A stretch of 64,000 nucleotides of DNA from Frigoribacterium sp. PhB160 (GCF_003751785.1 NZ_RKIE01000002.1:310001-374000), one strand, 5' to 3'. Counted from the first letter of the stretch, positions 1-11,635 are shown. The notes: a model not told the origin generated them from the sequence alone. Numbers and translations: made by a program.

Positions 1-222
1 GACGCGTCGTGGGCGCATGTGGTGAGCATGAGGCGACGTGTTCTCTGATCCGGGTGGGGCCACGCAGGGACGTCTGTGTCGTCGCCCCGCGACGGTGCCC
101 GAGGCACCGTGCCTGCCACCGTACGGAGCGGCGGGGGGCACGGCAAGACGTCATTGAGGGGGACTCGGCTCGTGCCCCGGTGCGGTGGTCGCGTCGGGAG
201 GAGGCGCACGCGGATAAGAGGA

Positions 223-254
223 GAGGCGCGGCCCCCGCCGGGGGACCGCGCCTC
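223..254. repeat. GAGGCGCGG hairpin
   Basis: GAGGCGCGG (223-231) faces CCGCGCCTC (246-254). The loop itself can pair as CCCCC against GGGGG, giving an almost continuous stem with one bulged A. It belongs to the same family as 4122-4158, 29066-29102 and 40350-40385. Confidence 0.7.
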
Positions 255-696
255 GATGCCGATGTTGTCCTGCAGAGAGCTTCACGGGCAGGGATGCAGA
301 GCAACACCGACCGGGAAAGCGCTGTGTTGAACGCCTCCAGCACGCCTGACGGTACGCCCCCGCGTCGTGGTCGCTCCCAGGAGGGACGGAGGAACGGAGG
401 AACGCGGTCGAGGGGAGAAGGAGGAAGGGAAGGCCGCGCCGGTCGACGCGATCGCGTCCCGGCGGGGGAGGGGGTGCTCGGGGCGGCCCGACCCGAATCG
501 GACCACCCCACCGAGGCCCCAGCCTCGTGCTTACCCGAGATCGATCAAAGCGCATCCGGGGGGCCCGCGGACGACCCAGTACGGGTGCCCCTGGCTCGGG
601 GGACGCGGGCTCGGGGGACGCCGGCGCGCGGTCCGGGGGCTCGGCGCTGGGAATGCGCTCACAGTGCCGGACCTCGGCATGCACTGGGTGCGTGGG

Positions 697-709
697 TGCA
701 CTTAGTGTA
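697..709. promoter_or_regulatory. Probable TetR operator (TGCACT-T-AGTGTA)
   Basis: Near-palindrome TGCACTTAGTGTA overlaps the -10 element of the downstream TetR gene; a further TGCACT half-site lies at 680-685. It shares its half-site with the palindrome at 4180-4204 in front of the second TetR gene. Confidence 0.5.
703..708 (+). promoter_or_regulatory. -10 element TAGTGT, leaderless start
   Basis: TAGTGT ends 7 nt before the GTG at 716 and there is no Shine-Dalgarno sequence, which suggests transcription begins at the start codon. Confidence 0.5.
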
Positions 710-715
710 ATCGGC

Positions 716-1384
716 GTGACGACCGCGCCCCCAGCCCCCGACCGCCGAGCGCAGCTCAAGGCCCGGCACCGACAGGCGATCCTCGACGCGGCCGACGCCC
801 TCATCGTCGAGCGGGGTGCGCCCCGGTTCAGCGTCGACGAGCTCGCCGCCGCCGCCGACGTGTCGCGCCGCACGGTGTTCAACCACTTCGCCTCGCTCGA
901 CGACGTCGTGATGACCGCCTGCACGCGCGTGCTCACCGGCGCGATCGACGAGTTCCGCGCCGCCGCGGCGGCGTCGTCGCGTCCCGACGGCGGCGCGACC
1001 ACCGTCGACTCGCTCTTCGCCGAGACCGTCGGAGTCGTGCGCGGCATGGACCTCGCCCCGATCATCGCGTCGATCTGGCGCATGCTCGGCAGCGACGAGG
1101 GCGACCCCCGCTCGCAGCCGGTCATCCAGGACGTCTTCGCGCGCATCACCGACGAGCTGGCCGCCGAGCTGAGCGAGCGGAGCGGGCTCGACGCACTCGA
1201 CGTCGACATCCTCGTCAGCTCGCTGATGAACGGCATCGCCGTCGTGGCGAAGCACTGGATCACCGAGACGGGCGCCGTCGTCGACGCCGCCACGCGGGCC
1301 CGCTGGCGCGACCTCCTCGACCGCATGGTCGCCGCGGTCGCGGCCGGCTACCGACCGGCCGCGACGGACCCGCCCGCCGACTGA
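716..1384 (+). CDS. TetR-family transcriptional regulator of the MMPL transporter
   Basis: A 222-residue protein with an N-terminal TetR helix-turn-helix (about residues 15-60, motif SRRTVFNHFASLDDVV) and a helical ligand-binding half with little similarity to named members. The GTG start at 716 fits the -10 box and puts the HTH at the usual distance from the N-terminus; an upstream in-frame extension is low-complexity and not believable. It lies 133 bp before the MMPL gene on the same strand, so it probably represses that exporter and itself. Its recognition helix is almost identical to that of the TetR at 4278, and the two promoters share half-sites. Confidence 0.85.
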   Translation: MTTAPPAPDRRAQLKARHRQAILDAADALIVERGAPRFSVDELAAAADVSRRTVFNHFASLDDVVMTACTRVLTGAIDEFRAAAAASSRPDGGATTVDSLFAETVGVVRGMDLAPIIASIWRMLGSDEGDPRSQPVIQDVFARITDELAAELSERSGLDALDVDILVSSLMNGIAVVAKHWITETGAVVDAATRARWRDLLDRMVAAVAAGYRPAATDPPAD

Positions 1385-1517
1385 CCGACGCGGCCGACCG
1401 ACCGGCCGCCACCGACCCGCTCCACCGACACCGCACCTCCTTCTCGACGACGCGACGCGAGGCTCCCCACCCACCGCACCGACCCCGCACGCCCGCACCA
1501 CCTGGAGGAACCGCCCC

Positions 1518-4106
1518 ATGGCATCCCTGCTCTACCGACTCGGCCGCACCTCGGCCCGACGCGCCTGGCTGGTGATCGTCGCCTGGATCGTGATCCTCGG
1601 CCTCGCCGGCGGCGCGTTCGCGCTCTTCGGCGGCACGCTCACCTCGGCCGTCAGCATCCCCGGCACGAAGACGCAGGAGGTCAGCGACGAGCTGGCCGAC
1701 AAGTTCCCGCAGGCGAGCGGCGGCACGGGGTCGGTCGTCTTCACGACCGGCAGCGACACCGCCATCACCGACGCGCAGCAGCAGGACATCGTCGACCTCC
1801 TCACGAGCACGGAGGACCTCGACGACGTCAAGGGCACCGTCGACCCCTTCGCCACGCAGGCGCAGCTCGCCGACCAGCAGGCGAAGATCGACGCGGGTCG
1901 GCAGCAGATCAGCGACGGTCGTGCCCAGATCGACGCGGGCCAGGCGCAGCTCGACGCCGCCCAGGCGCAGCTGACCGCCGGGCAGCAGCAGCTCGACGCC
2001 GCGAGGGCGCAGGCCGAGGCCGCCGGGCAGCTCGCCGCCGCCCAGGCCCAGCTCGACGCCCAGCAGGCCCAGATCACCGCCGGCCAGGCGCAGCTCGACG
2101 AGCAGCAGCAGACGATCGACGACAACCTCGCCGAGCTCACCACGCAGGAGTCGACGCTCGAGGACGGCGCCTCGCTGCTCGACCTCTCGTCGGGCATCCG
2201 CCAGGTGTCGGAGGACGGCAGCACCGCCGTCGCCACGATCCAGTTCGACAAGGCCCTCAACCTCGTGCCCACCGAGGCGAAGGAGGCGGTGGTCGCCCAC
2301 CTGGAGGACGCCGGCATCGACGGCGTGCAGGTCGAGGTCTCGAACGACATCGCCTCGACGATCCCGGAGATCTTCGGCCCGGGCGAGGTCGCCGGCGTGC
2401 TCATCGCCGCCATCGTGCTCTTCGTCATGCTCGGCACCCTGATCGGCGCGGGCCTCCCCCTGCTCAACGCCCTGATCGGCGTCGGCGTCGGCGTGCTCGC
2501 GTCGCTGTCGCTCTCGGGCGCCGTCGAGATGCTCTCCGTCACGCCCGTGCTGGGGGTGATGCTGGGCCTGGCGGTCGGCATCGACTACTCGCTCTTCATC
2601 CTCAACCGGCACCGCACCCAGCTCAAGGCCGGGGTGCCCCTCGAGGAGTCGATCGGCCTCGCCAACGGCACATCCGGCAACGCCGTCGTCTTCGCCGGCT
2701 CGACCGTGCTCATCGCGCTGCTCGCCCTGAACCTCACCGGCATCCCGTTCCTCGGCCTGATGGGCACCGTCGGGGCGGTCTGCGTCTTCGTCGCGATCCT
2801 CATCGCCATCACGCTGACGCCGGCCCTGCTCCGCCTCGTCGGCCCGCGCATCCTCACGAAGAAGGCGCGCGCCGCCGTCGGCCACACCGGCGCCGTCCGG
2901 GTGCCGTCGAAGCCCATGGGCACCGGCCGTGCCGTGCTGACCCTGGTGGCCGGCGTCGCCGTGCTGCTCATCGTCGCGATCCCCGCGCTGTCGATGCGCC
3001 TCGGGCTCCCCGCGGGGTCGTCCGAGCCCGTCGACTCGAGCGCCTACAAGGCCTACAAGATCGTCGAGGACAAGTTCGGCGCCGGCGTCAACGGCCCCCT
3101 GCTCGTCGTCGCCGACCTCGACCAGGCCGTCTCCGACGACGACCTCGTCGCCGAGCAGGTGCGCATCGGCACCGAGCTCGCCGCCCAGGACGACGTCGCC
3201 GCCATCGCGCCGATCGGGGCGTCGGACGACGACACCCTGCTGGCCTTCCAGGTCGTGCCCGAGGGCGGGCCGACGGCCGAGTCGACCGAGCAGCTGGTGC
3301 GCGACCTGCGCTCGCTGTCCGTCGACGGGGTCTCCGAGCTCGGCGTGGCCGGCAACGCCTCCGGCAACATCGACGTCAGCGAGAAGCTCGCCGCGGCCCT
3401 GCCGCTCTACCTGCTCGTGGTGGTCGGGCTGTCGCTGATCATCCTGGTCTTCGTGTTCCGGTCGATCCTCGTGCCGATCACGGCGACGCTCGGCTTCGTG
3501 CTGTCGCTGTTCGCCGCGTTCGGCGGGGTGACCGCGGTCTTCCAGTGGGGCTGGCTGGCACCGGTGTTCGGGGTGCACGACCCAGGGCCCATCCTGAGCT
3601 TCCTGCCGATCCTCATGGTCGGCGTGCTGTTCGGGCTCGCGATGGACTACCAGCTCTTCCTCGTCAGCGGCATGCGCGAGTCGTACGCCCACGGCTCGCC
3701 CGCGCGCCTGGCCGTCCAGCGGGGCGTCCACGCCGGACGCACCGTCGTCATCGCGGCGGCGCTGATCATGGCCGCGGTCTTCTCGGGCTTCGTCTTCTCG
3801 AACTCCGTGATGATCCAGTCGATCGGCCTGGGCCTGGCGCTGGGCGTGCTCGTCGACGCGTTCGTCGTCCGCCTGCTGCTGATCCCCGCGGTCATGCACC
3901 TGCTCGGCGACGCCGCGTGGTGGATCCCGAGGTGGCTCGACCGCATCCTGCCCGACGTCGACGTCGAGGGCGCCTCCCTCGAGCGCTCCACGCCGGTCGG
4001 CCACGGGCACGAGGGCGGCGAGCACGCGCACGTCGCCGCCGACGCCGAGGTCGACGCGCCGGTCGCGCAGACCCGTCACGACGGCGACGGCGCGCACCGG
4101 GCGTAG
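1518..4106 (+). CDS. MMPL/RND-family membrane transporter with coiled-coil insertion
   Basis: An 862-residue integral membrane protein of the MMPL family, built as two copies of one TM helix, a large extracytoplasmic domain and five TM helices. The first copy starts with a TM at about residues 15-40 and continues at about 290-450; the second spans roughly 470-830. The GxxxDY-type motifs (GIDYSLF, AMDYQLF) typical of the family are present in both halves. The first periplasmic loop carries an extra stretch at residues 115-215 made of Gln/Ala/Asp-rich 7- to 11-residue repeats (variants of QAQLDAAQAQL), predicted to form a long coiled coil. RBS TGGAGGAA precedes ATG 1518. Probably exports a lipid or hydrophobic compound; the substrate cannot be told from sequence. 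Confidence 0.85.
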   Translation: MASLLYRLGRTSARRAWLVIVAWIVILGLAGGAFALFGGTLTSAVSIPGTKTQEVSDELADKFPQASGGTGSVVFTTGSDTAITDAQQQDIVDLLTSTEDLDDVKGTVDPFATQAQLADQQAKIDAGRQQISDGRAQIDAGQAQLDAAQAQLTAGQQQLDAARAQAEAAGQLAAAQAQLDAQQAQITAGQAQLDEQQQTIDDNLAELTTQESTLEDGASLLDLSSGIRQVSEDGSTAVATIQFDKALNLVPTEAKEAVVAHLEDAGIDGVQVEVSNDIASTIPEIFGPGEVAGVLIAAIVLFVMLGTLIGAGLPLLNALIGVGVGVLASLSLSGAVEMLSVTPVLGVMLGLAVGIDYSLFILNRHRTQLKAGVPLEESIGLANGTSGNAVVFAGSTVLIALLALNLTGIPFLGLMGTVGAVCVFVAILIAITLTPALLRLVGPRILTKKARAAVGHTGAVRVPSKPMGTGRAVLTLVAGVAVLLIVAIPALSMRLGLPAGSSEPVDSSAYKAYKIVEDKFGAGVNGPLLVVADLDQAVSDDDLVAEQVRIGTELAAQDDVAAIAPIGASDDDTLLAFQVVPEGGPTAESTEQLVRDLRSLSVDGVSELGVAGNASGNIDVSEKLAAALPLYLLVVVGLSLIILVFVFRSILVPITATLGFVLSLFAAFGGVTAVFQWGWLAPVFGVHDPGPILSFLPILMVGVLFGLAMDYQLFLVSGMRESYAHGSPARLAVQRGVHAGRTVVIAAALIMAAVFSGFVFSNSVMIQSIGLGLALGVLVDAFVVRLLLIPAVMHLLGDAAWWIPRWLDRILPDVDVEGASLERSTPVGHGHEGGEHAHVAADAEVDAPVAQTRHDGDGAHRA

Positions 4107-4121
4107 CGCGGGAGCAGACGA

Positions 4122-4158
4122 GGAGGCGCGGGGTCCGCAGGTCGGGCACCGCGCCTCC
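4122..4158. repeat. GGAGGCGCGG hairpin after the MMPL gene
   Basis: GGAGGCGCGG (4122-4131), 17-nt loop, CCGCGCCTCC (4149-4158): a perfect 10-bp stem just past the MMPL stop, a plausible terminator without a T-tract. The repeat at 29066-29102 has the same stem and the same loop length. Confidence 0.7.
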
Positions 4159-4179
4159 CGCACGTCCGCTGTCGAGTAC

Positions 4180-4204
4180 TTGCACTATCGGCTGCGTAGT
4201 GCAA
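4180..4204. promoter_or_regulatory. Palindromic operator TTGCACTA-N9-TAGTGCAA
   Basis: A perfect 8-bp inverted repeat with a 9-nt spacer, 74 bp before the second TetR start. The size suits a TetR dimer; likely autoregulatory site that also controls the MFS gene behind it. Confidence 0.65.
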
Positions 4205-4277
4205 TTCTTGTCGGCGGGCCGCCCGGCCCCCGGCGACGTCGCCGACGTGCGCAGCGACGACCGAGAGGAGGCGCGTG

Positions 4278-6804
<2,527 letters not shown>

Positions 6805-6948
6805 GCCGCGCCTCCGGCGCCTCGGGGCCCGGCGCCTCGCGACCTCGGGGCCCGGCACCGCCGGCGCCCTGCACCACGGCGGGCCCGCACCCGGGCCCGC
6901 CCCGACACACGACGCGACGGGGCACCCGCCCCGGACTTGGATGGACCG

Positions 6949-7377
6949 ATGAGCTACCAGAACCGACCGCTGCCCCGCACCTCGCTGCCCCGCACCATCG
7001 CCCGGGTCGCCCTCGGCGCGGCCCTCGTGTACGCCGGCACGAGCCACCTCACCTTCGCTCGCGAGTCGTTCGCGGCCCAGGTCCCCGAGTTCGTGCCGCT
7101 GTCGGAGGACGCGACCGTGCTCGCCTCGGGCGTCGTCGAGATCTCGCTCGGCGCGGCGCTCATCGCCCTCGGCAAGCGCCGCGTCACGGTCGGCTTCGTC
7201 GCGGCGGCGTTCTTCGTCGCGATCTTCCCGGGCAACATCGCGCAGCTCGTGCACCACCGCGACGCCTTCGGGCTCGACACCGACACCAAGCGCGCGCTGC
7301 GCCTCGTCGGGCAGCCGCTGCTCATCGCCTGGGCGCTGTGGTCGACGGCGGCGCTGCGCGACCGACGCAAGGCGTAG
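6949..7377 (+). CDS. DoxX-family membrane protein
   Basis: A 142-residue protein with four TM helices spaced as in the DoxX family and the typical GxSHLTF segment early in the sequence. ATG 6949 is chosen; an in-frame TTG at 6937 would add four residues. It stands 144 bp after the MFS gene. DoxX proteins are quinone-linked membrane proteins of mostly unknown role; nothing here gives a substrate. Confidence 0.75.
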   Translation: MSYQNRPLPRTSLPRTIARVALGAALVYAGTSHLTFARESFAAQVPEFVPLSEDATVLASGVVEISLGAALIALGKRRVTVGFVAAAFFVAIFPGNIAQLVHHRDAFGLDTDTKRALRLVGQPLLIAWALWSTAALRDRRKA

Positions 7378-7435
7378 CGTCCGGGACCGCCTGGCCGCGG
7401 GGCGAGCGGCCCGGCCTGCTCGGAGCGCGCGGGGA

Positions 7436-7441
7436 TACTCT
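7436..7441 (+). promoter_or_regulatory. -10 element TACTCT, leaderless start
   Basis: TACTCT lies 6 nt before ATG 7448, with no Shine-Dalgarno sequence. Confidence 0.5.
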
Positions 7442-7447
7442 GCACCG

Positions 7448-8317
7448 ATGACCGTGACCCTGCCGGAACCCACCCGCCTCGACGACCGCACCGTGGTGAT
7501 CACGGGCGGCAGCTCGGGCATCGGCGCCGCTGCCGCCGCCGCGCTGGGGCGCCTCGGGGCCACCGTGGCCGTGGTCGGCCGCGACCCCGAGCGCACCCGC
7601 CGGGTCGCCGACCAGGTCGGCGGCGTGGCCCACCTTGCCGACTTCACCGACCTCGACGCGGTGCGGGCCCTGGCCGCCGAGCTGCTCGAGCGGCACCCGC
7701 AGATCCACGTGCTGGCGAACAACGCGGGCGGCCTCTTCGCCGAGCGACGCCTCACGGGCGACGGGTTCGAGACCACGTTCCAGGTCAACCACCTCGCGCC
7801 CTTCCTGCTCACCTCGCTGCTGCTGCCGCGCCTCACGGAGACCGCGCAGGACGTCCCGCCCGGGTCGGTCCGCATCGTGCAGACCTCGAGCGCGGGCAAC
7901 CTCTTCGGCTCGGTCGACCTCGACGACCTCGACTCGGCCCGCGGGGCGTGGCTCGGCGGGATGCGTGCGTACGGCCCGTCGAAGCTCGAGAACATCCTCT
8001 TCACCCGCGAGCTCGCGCGACGCCTCAAGGGCACGTCGGTCGAGGCGTTCGCGTTCCACCCCGGCTTCGTGGCGTCGGGCTTCGGCGGCTCGGGGCCGGT
8101 AGCGACCCTCGGCAAGCGCCTCGCGGTCAGCACCGAGCGCGGGGCCGAGCCCCTCGTGCGGCTGGCCGCCGCGCGGACCGTGCCGGCCCCGAGCGGCAAC
8201 TACTTCGACCGGCTGAGAGCGCCCGGTCGCGTCAACCGGCAGGCGGGCGACCGCGCCGCCGCGCGCCTGCTCTGGCAGCGCAGCGCCGAGCTCGTCGGGC
8301 TGCCCGCGCACGCCTGA
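7448..8317 (+). CDS. Short-chain dehydrogenase/reductase
   Basis: A 289-residue classical-size SDR. Visible motifs: NAD(P)-binding TGGSSGIG (about residues 19-26), NNAG (about 96-99), the catalytic Ser region QTSSAG and YGPSK (the Tyr-x-x-x-Lys pair). The arrangement resembles retinol-dehydrogenase/WW-oxidoreductase-like SDRs. An Arg after the glycine motif (VVGRDPERT) suggests NADPH preference. Substrate unknown; monocistronic, ended by the hairpin at 8316-8348. Confidence 0.85.
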   Translation: MTVTLPEPTRLDDRTVVITGGSSGIGAAAAAALGRLGATVAVVGRDPERTRRVADQVGGVAHLADFTDLDAVRALAAELLERHPQIHVLANNAGGLFAERRLTGDGFETTFQVNHLAPFLLTSLLLPRLTETAQDVPPGSVRIVQTSSAGNLFGSVDLDDLDSARGAWLGGMRAYGPSKLENILFTRELARRLKGTSVEAFAFHPGFVASGFGGSGPVATLGKRLAVSTERGAEPLVRLAAARTVPAPSGNYFDRLRAPGRVNRQAGDRAAARLLWQRSAELVGLPAHA

Positions 8318-8348
8318 GGGGCGTCGGGCGGGGTGCTGACGCGCCCTC
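8316..8348 (+). terminator. Hairpin at the end of the SDR gene
   Basis: GAGGGGCGTC (8316-8325) pairs with GACGC-G-CCCTC (8338-8348) with one bulged G. No T-tract, as is common in this GC range. Confidence 0.45.
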
Positions 8349-8430
8349 CCCAGGTCGTCGCGCGCCCCCGCTCGTGCACCCGGAGGCGCGGTGTGCGTCA
8401 CGGGACCGCCCCGTGGTCGAGAATGGTCGC

Positions 8431-11091
8431 GTGACCGACACCACCGAGAGCACCCGACGCCCCGACGGCAGTCCGCGCGACACCTCCCGAGACGACGTGA
8501 GAGGGGCGGTCGACGGCGCGCTGCGCGCCGACGTCAGCTTCCTCGGCAGCCTGCTCGGCAGGGTGCTGACCGAGGCGGGCGGGCCCGAGCTGCTCGCCGA
8601 CGTCGAGGCCCTGCGCGCCGCGGTCATCGGCGCCTTCGAGGGCGAGGCCGACTCCGTGACGCGGGCGCGCGAGCTCGTCGAGGGGCTCGACCACGAGCGG
8701 GCCGAGCAGGTGGCGCGGGCGTTCACCTGCTACTTCCACCTCAGCAACCTGGCGGAGGAGCACCACCGGGTGCGCGTGCTGACCCGCCGGGGCAGCGGCC
8801 CCGACTCGCTGCCCGCCGTCGTCGAGTCGCTCGTCGACGAGCTCGGCGCCGACGAGGCCGCCCGACGCCTGGCCGACCTGCGGTTCCAGCCCGTCTTCAC
8901 GGCCCACCCGACCGAGGCCCGACGCCGGGCGGTCGCGTCGACCATCCGTCGCATCAGCGACCTCCTCGCCGAGCGCGACGTCGCCGCCAACGAGGTCACC
9001 GGCGCCGAGACGCAGCGCCGCCTGCTGGAGGAGATCGACACGCTCTGGCGCACCTCCCCGCTCCGCACGACCCGCCCGACGCCGCTCGACGAGGTGCGCA
9101 CGGCGATGAACGTCTTCGACCAGACGCTGTTCGAGATCGTGCCGACCGTCTACCGCCTGCTCGACGACCGGCTGCAGGGCGAGGGCGCCGGCCGCGAGCC
9201 CGTGCGGGCCCCGGCCTTCATGCGGCTGAGCAGCTGGATCGGCGGCGACCGCGACGGCAACCCGCACGTCACCGCCGAGGTCACGACGGCGGCGGCCGAG
9301 ATCGCGGCCGAGCACGTGCTCATCGGCCTGCACCGCGCCACCACCCGCATCGGCAGCACGCTCACGCTCGACGAGGACGACACCCCCGGCGACGCCGGCC
9401 TCGTCGCGCTCGCCGAGAGCCAGCGCGCGCTCGACGCCGACGTCGCCTCGCGCATCGGCATCCGCTCGCCCAACGAGAGCCACCGCCGCGTGCTGCTCTT
9501 CGTCGCCGCCCGCCTCGACGCCACCCGGCGCGGCGAGCCCGAGCTCGCCTACGCCGACCCCGACGAGCTGCTGGTCGACCTGCGCACCGTGCAGGCCTCG
9601 CTCCGCTCCGCCGGGGCGCACCGGGCCGCGAACGGCGAGCTGCAGAACCTCGTCTGGCAGGTCGAGACCTTCGGGTTCCACCTCGCCGAGCTCGAGGTGC
9701 GACAGCACTCGCAGGTGCACCGCACCGCGCTGGAGGAGGCGCGTGCCGGCGGCGAGCTCAGCCCGATGACCGTCGAGGTGCTCGACGTGTTCCGCGCCGT
9801 CGCCCTCCTGCAGGCCAAGCGGGGCCGTCGAGCCGCGTCGCGCTACATCGTGTCGTTCACGCAGTCGTCGGCCGACCTCGCGAACGTCTTCGAGCTCGCC
9901 GAGCTGGCCCTCGGCTCGGCCGAGGCCGCACCCGTGCTCGACGTCATCCCGCTGTTCGAGACGTTCGCCGACCTCGAGGCGTCGACGCGCATCCTCGACG
10001 AGGCCCTGCAGACCGAGGCCGTGCAGCGCCGCCTCGACGCGACGGGCCGCCGCCTCGAGGTCATGCTCGGCTACTCCGACTCGTCGAAAGACGTCGGGCC
10101 GGTCAGCGCGACGTTCGCCCTGTACGACGCCCAGGCGCGCATCGCCGAGTGGGCCGAGCGCAACGACATCGTGCTCACGCTGTTCCACGGCCGCGGCGGG
10201 TCGATGGGCCGCGGCGGCGGACCCGCCCACGAAGCCGTGCGCGCCCAGCCGCCCGGGTCGGTCGAGGGCCGGTTCAAGATCACCGAGCAGGGCGAGGTGA
10301 TCCTGGCGAACTACGGCAACAAGACCATCGCCCAGCGGCACATCGAGCAGATGGCCGCCGCGACCCTGCAGGCGTCGACGCCGGCGACGGCGGCGCGCAA
10401 CGCCGCGGCCGCCGAGCGTTTCGCGCCCCTCGCGGCGGCCATGGACGAGGCGTCGCGCGACGCCTTCTTCGGCCTCGTGAAGGCCGACGGCTTCGCGCAG
10501 TGGTTCGCGACCGTCACGCCCATGGAGGAGGTGGGGCTGCTCGCCTTGGGGTCGCGACCCGCCCGCCGCGGCCTCTCGGTCGAGTCGCTGGAGGACCTGC
10601 GGGCGATCCCGTGGGTGTTCGCGTGGACGCAGGCCCGCATCAACCTCGCCGGCTGGTACGGCCTCGGCTCGGCCCTCGCCGCCGTCGGCGACGTCGACGT
10701 GCTGCGTGAGGCCTACGCCTCGTGGCCGCTCTTCACGACGATGATCAAGAACGTCGAGCTGTCGCTCGCGAAGACCGACGAGCACATCGCCCGCGAGTAC
10801 CTCGGCCTCGCCGAGCGCACCGACCTCGCCGACCGGGTGCTCGCCGAGATGGCGCTGACGCGCGAGTGGGTGCTCGCGACGAGCGGCCACGCCGAGGTGC
10901 TGGAGGGGCGACCGGTGCTGAAGCGCTCGGTGCGCCTCCGGAGCCCGTACGTCGACGCGCTCTCGCTGTTGCAGCTGCGGGCGCTGCGCGGCATCCGCCG
11001 GGCGGTCGAGAAGGACCCGGCCGACGCCGACCACCGACTGCTGCTGCTCACCGTCAACGGCATCGCGGCGGGGCTGCAGAACACCGGCTGA
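8431..11091 (+). CDS. ppc: Phosphoenolpyruvate carboxylase
   Basis: Anaplerotic enzyme converting phosphoenolpyruvate and bicarbonate to oxaloacetate. The 886 residues match the usual 880-930. Key motifs are all present: FTAHPTEARRR (about residue 156, catalytic His), GGDRDGNPHVT, LGYSDSSKDVG, the mobile-loop FHGRGGSMGRGGGP and the conserved C-terminal QNTG. GTG 8431 is chosen because upstream in-frame sequence is only GC-driven. Apparently a single-gene unit facing a strong bidirectional terminator. Confidence 0.97.
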   Translation: MTDTTESTRRPDGSPRDTSRDDVRGAVDGALRADVSFLGSLLGRVLTEAGGPELLADVEALRAAVIGAFEGEADSVTRARELVEGLDHERAEQVARAFTCYFHLSNLAEEHHRVRVLTRRGSGPDSLPAVVESLVDELGADEAARRLADLRFQPVFTAHPTEARRRAVASTIRRISDLLAERDVAANEVTGAETQRRLLEEIDTLWRTSPLRTTRPTPLDEVRTAMNVFDQTLFEIVPTVYRLLDDRLQGEGAGREPVRAPAFMRLSSWIGGDRDGNPHVTAEVTTAAAEIAAEHVLIGLHRATTRIGSTLTLDEDDTPGDAGLVALAESQRALDADVASRIGIRSPNESHRRVLLFVAARLDATRRGEPELAYADPDELLVDLRTVQASLRSAGAHRAANGELQNLVWQVETFGFHLAELEVRQHSQVHRTALEEARAGGELSPMTVEVLDVFRAVALLQAKRGRRAASRYIVSFTQSSADLANVFELAELALGSAEAAPVLDVIPLFETFADLEASTRILDEALQTEAVQRRLDATGRRLEVMLGYSDSSKDVGPVSATFALYDAQARIAEWAERNDIVLTLFHGRGGSMGRGGGPAHEAVRAQPPGSVEGRFKITEQGEVILANYGNKTIAQRHIEQMAAATLQASTPATAARNAAAAERFAPLAAAMDEASRDAFFGLVKADGFAQWFATVTPMEEVGLLALGSRPARRGLSVESLEDLRAIPWVFAWTQARINLAGWYGLGSALAAVGDVDVLREAYASWPLFTTMIKNVELSLAKTDEHIAREYLGLAERTDLADRVLAEMALTREWVLATSGHAEVLEGRPVLKRSVRLRSPYVDALSLLQLRALRGIRRAVEKDPADADHRLLLLTVNGIAAGLQNTG

Positions 11092-11104
11092 GACCCGTGC
11101 CCCG

Positions 11105-11157
11105 GCGCACGAGAGAGGGCCCCGACGACATCGTCGTCGGGGCCCTCTCTCGTGCGC
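11105..11157. terminator. 25-bp perfect palindrome, bidirectional terminator
   Basis: Arms 11105-11129 and 11133-11157 pair without mismatch around a 3-nt loop (ATC). It sits between the convergent ppc and DUF4190 genes. Its outer arm CGCACGAGA recurs in the palindrome at 53184-53247. Confidence 0.9.
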
Positions 11158-11165
11158 GGGAACGC

Positions 11166-11468
11166 CTACTGCATGTAGGCAGCCGTGGCCAGCAGGGCGC
11201 CGACGATCATCGAGCCGATGTTGAGCACGATGCCGACGAAGCCCAGCACGATGCCGGCGAGCGCCATGCCGCGACCGGCCGGCTCGCGATTGCGGGAGAG
11301 GAAGCCGAGGACGACGGCGGCGATGGCGAAGAGGATCCAGATGATCGGGAAGATCCACGCGAACACGATGCTGATGATGCCGAAGACCAGCGAGAGCACC
11401 GCCATCGTCTTCTTGTTCGCGGCGGCGGGTGCTGCGGCCGGGGCCTGGGGCGGGTACGCGTCGGTCAT
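11166..11468 (-). CDS. Small DUF4190-type membrane protein
   Basis: A 100-residue protein: short Pro/Ala-rich cytoplasmic start (residues 1-20) followed by two or three hydrophobic helices with the DUF4190 pattern (AVLSLVFGIIS ... AVVLGFLSRN ... GMALAGIVLG). Function unknown. A second, larger protein with the same membrane module is encoded at 58454. Confidence 0.75.
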   Translation of the reverse strand: MTDAYPPQAPAAAPAAANKKTMAVLSLVFGIISIVFAWIFPIIWILFAIAAVVLGFLSRNREPAGRGMALAGIVLGFVGIVLNIGSMIVGALLATAAYMQ

Positions 11469-11629
11469 GTCGGGTCCTCCGTGATCGAGAGTGAGTATGT
11501 CTCGTCACGCTACCGACGGGGAGCCCCGGCGGGCCGCATCCGTCCGTCGCGCGTACCCCCCGTCCGGGGAGCCCCTCGGCCGAGGTCATCTCCCCCCATC
11601 GGTCGATCCTCGGGGCGCCGCGCGCTCCC

Positions 11630-11635
11630 TACGCT
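11630..11635 (+). promoter_or_regulatory. -10 element TACGCT, leaderless start
   Basis: TACGCT is 6 nt before ATG 11642, with no ribosome-binding site. Confidence 0.55.

Larger units (their letters stand above)
1..715. other. Non-coding leader region, no supported gene
   Basis: I see no reading frame with credible protein content on either strand; the open frames here are antisense or GC-driven. The stretch holds a small hairpin at 92-110 (ACGGTGCC, 3-nt loop, GGCACCGT), the GAGGCGCGG hairpin at 223-254, an exact 14-base tandem repeat (GGCTCGGGGGACGC at 593-606 and 608-621), and the TetR operator/promoter at its right end. Confidence 0.5.

Noticed and set aside
593-621. Exact tandem repeat considered as a CRISPR or VNTR array
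   Set aside because: Only two 14-base units with a 1-nt gap; no spacers, no cas genes.
9-710. Open frame of 233 residues at the left end
   Set aside because: Arg/Gly/Pro-rich with no conserved pattern; it crosses the hairpin and tandem repeat and ends in the TetR operator.
1260-4163. 967-residue open frame antisense to the MMPL gene
   Set aside because: Arg/Asp/Gly-rich low-complexity translation typical of the opposite strand of GC-rich genes; the sense frame has clear MMPL motifs.
8398-11589. 1063-residue open frame antisense to ppc
   Set aside because: Shadow of ppc; no domain pattern, and it runs through the terminator palindrome and the DUF4190 gene.
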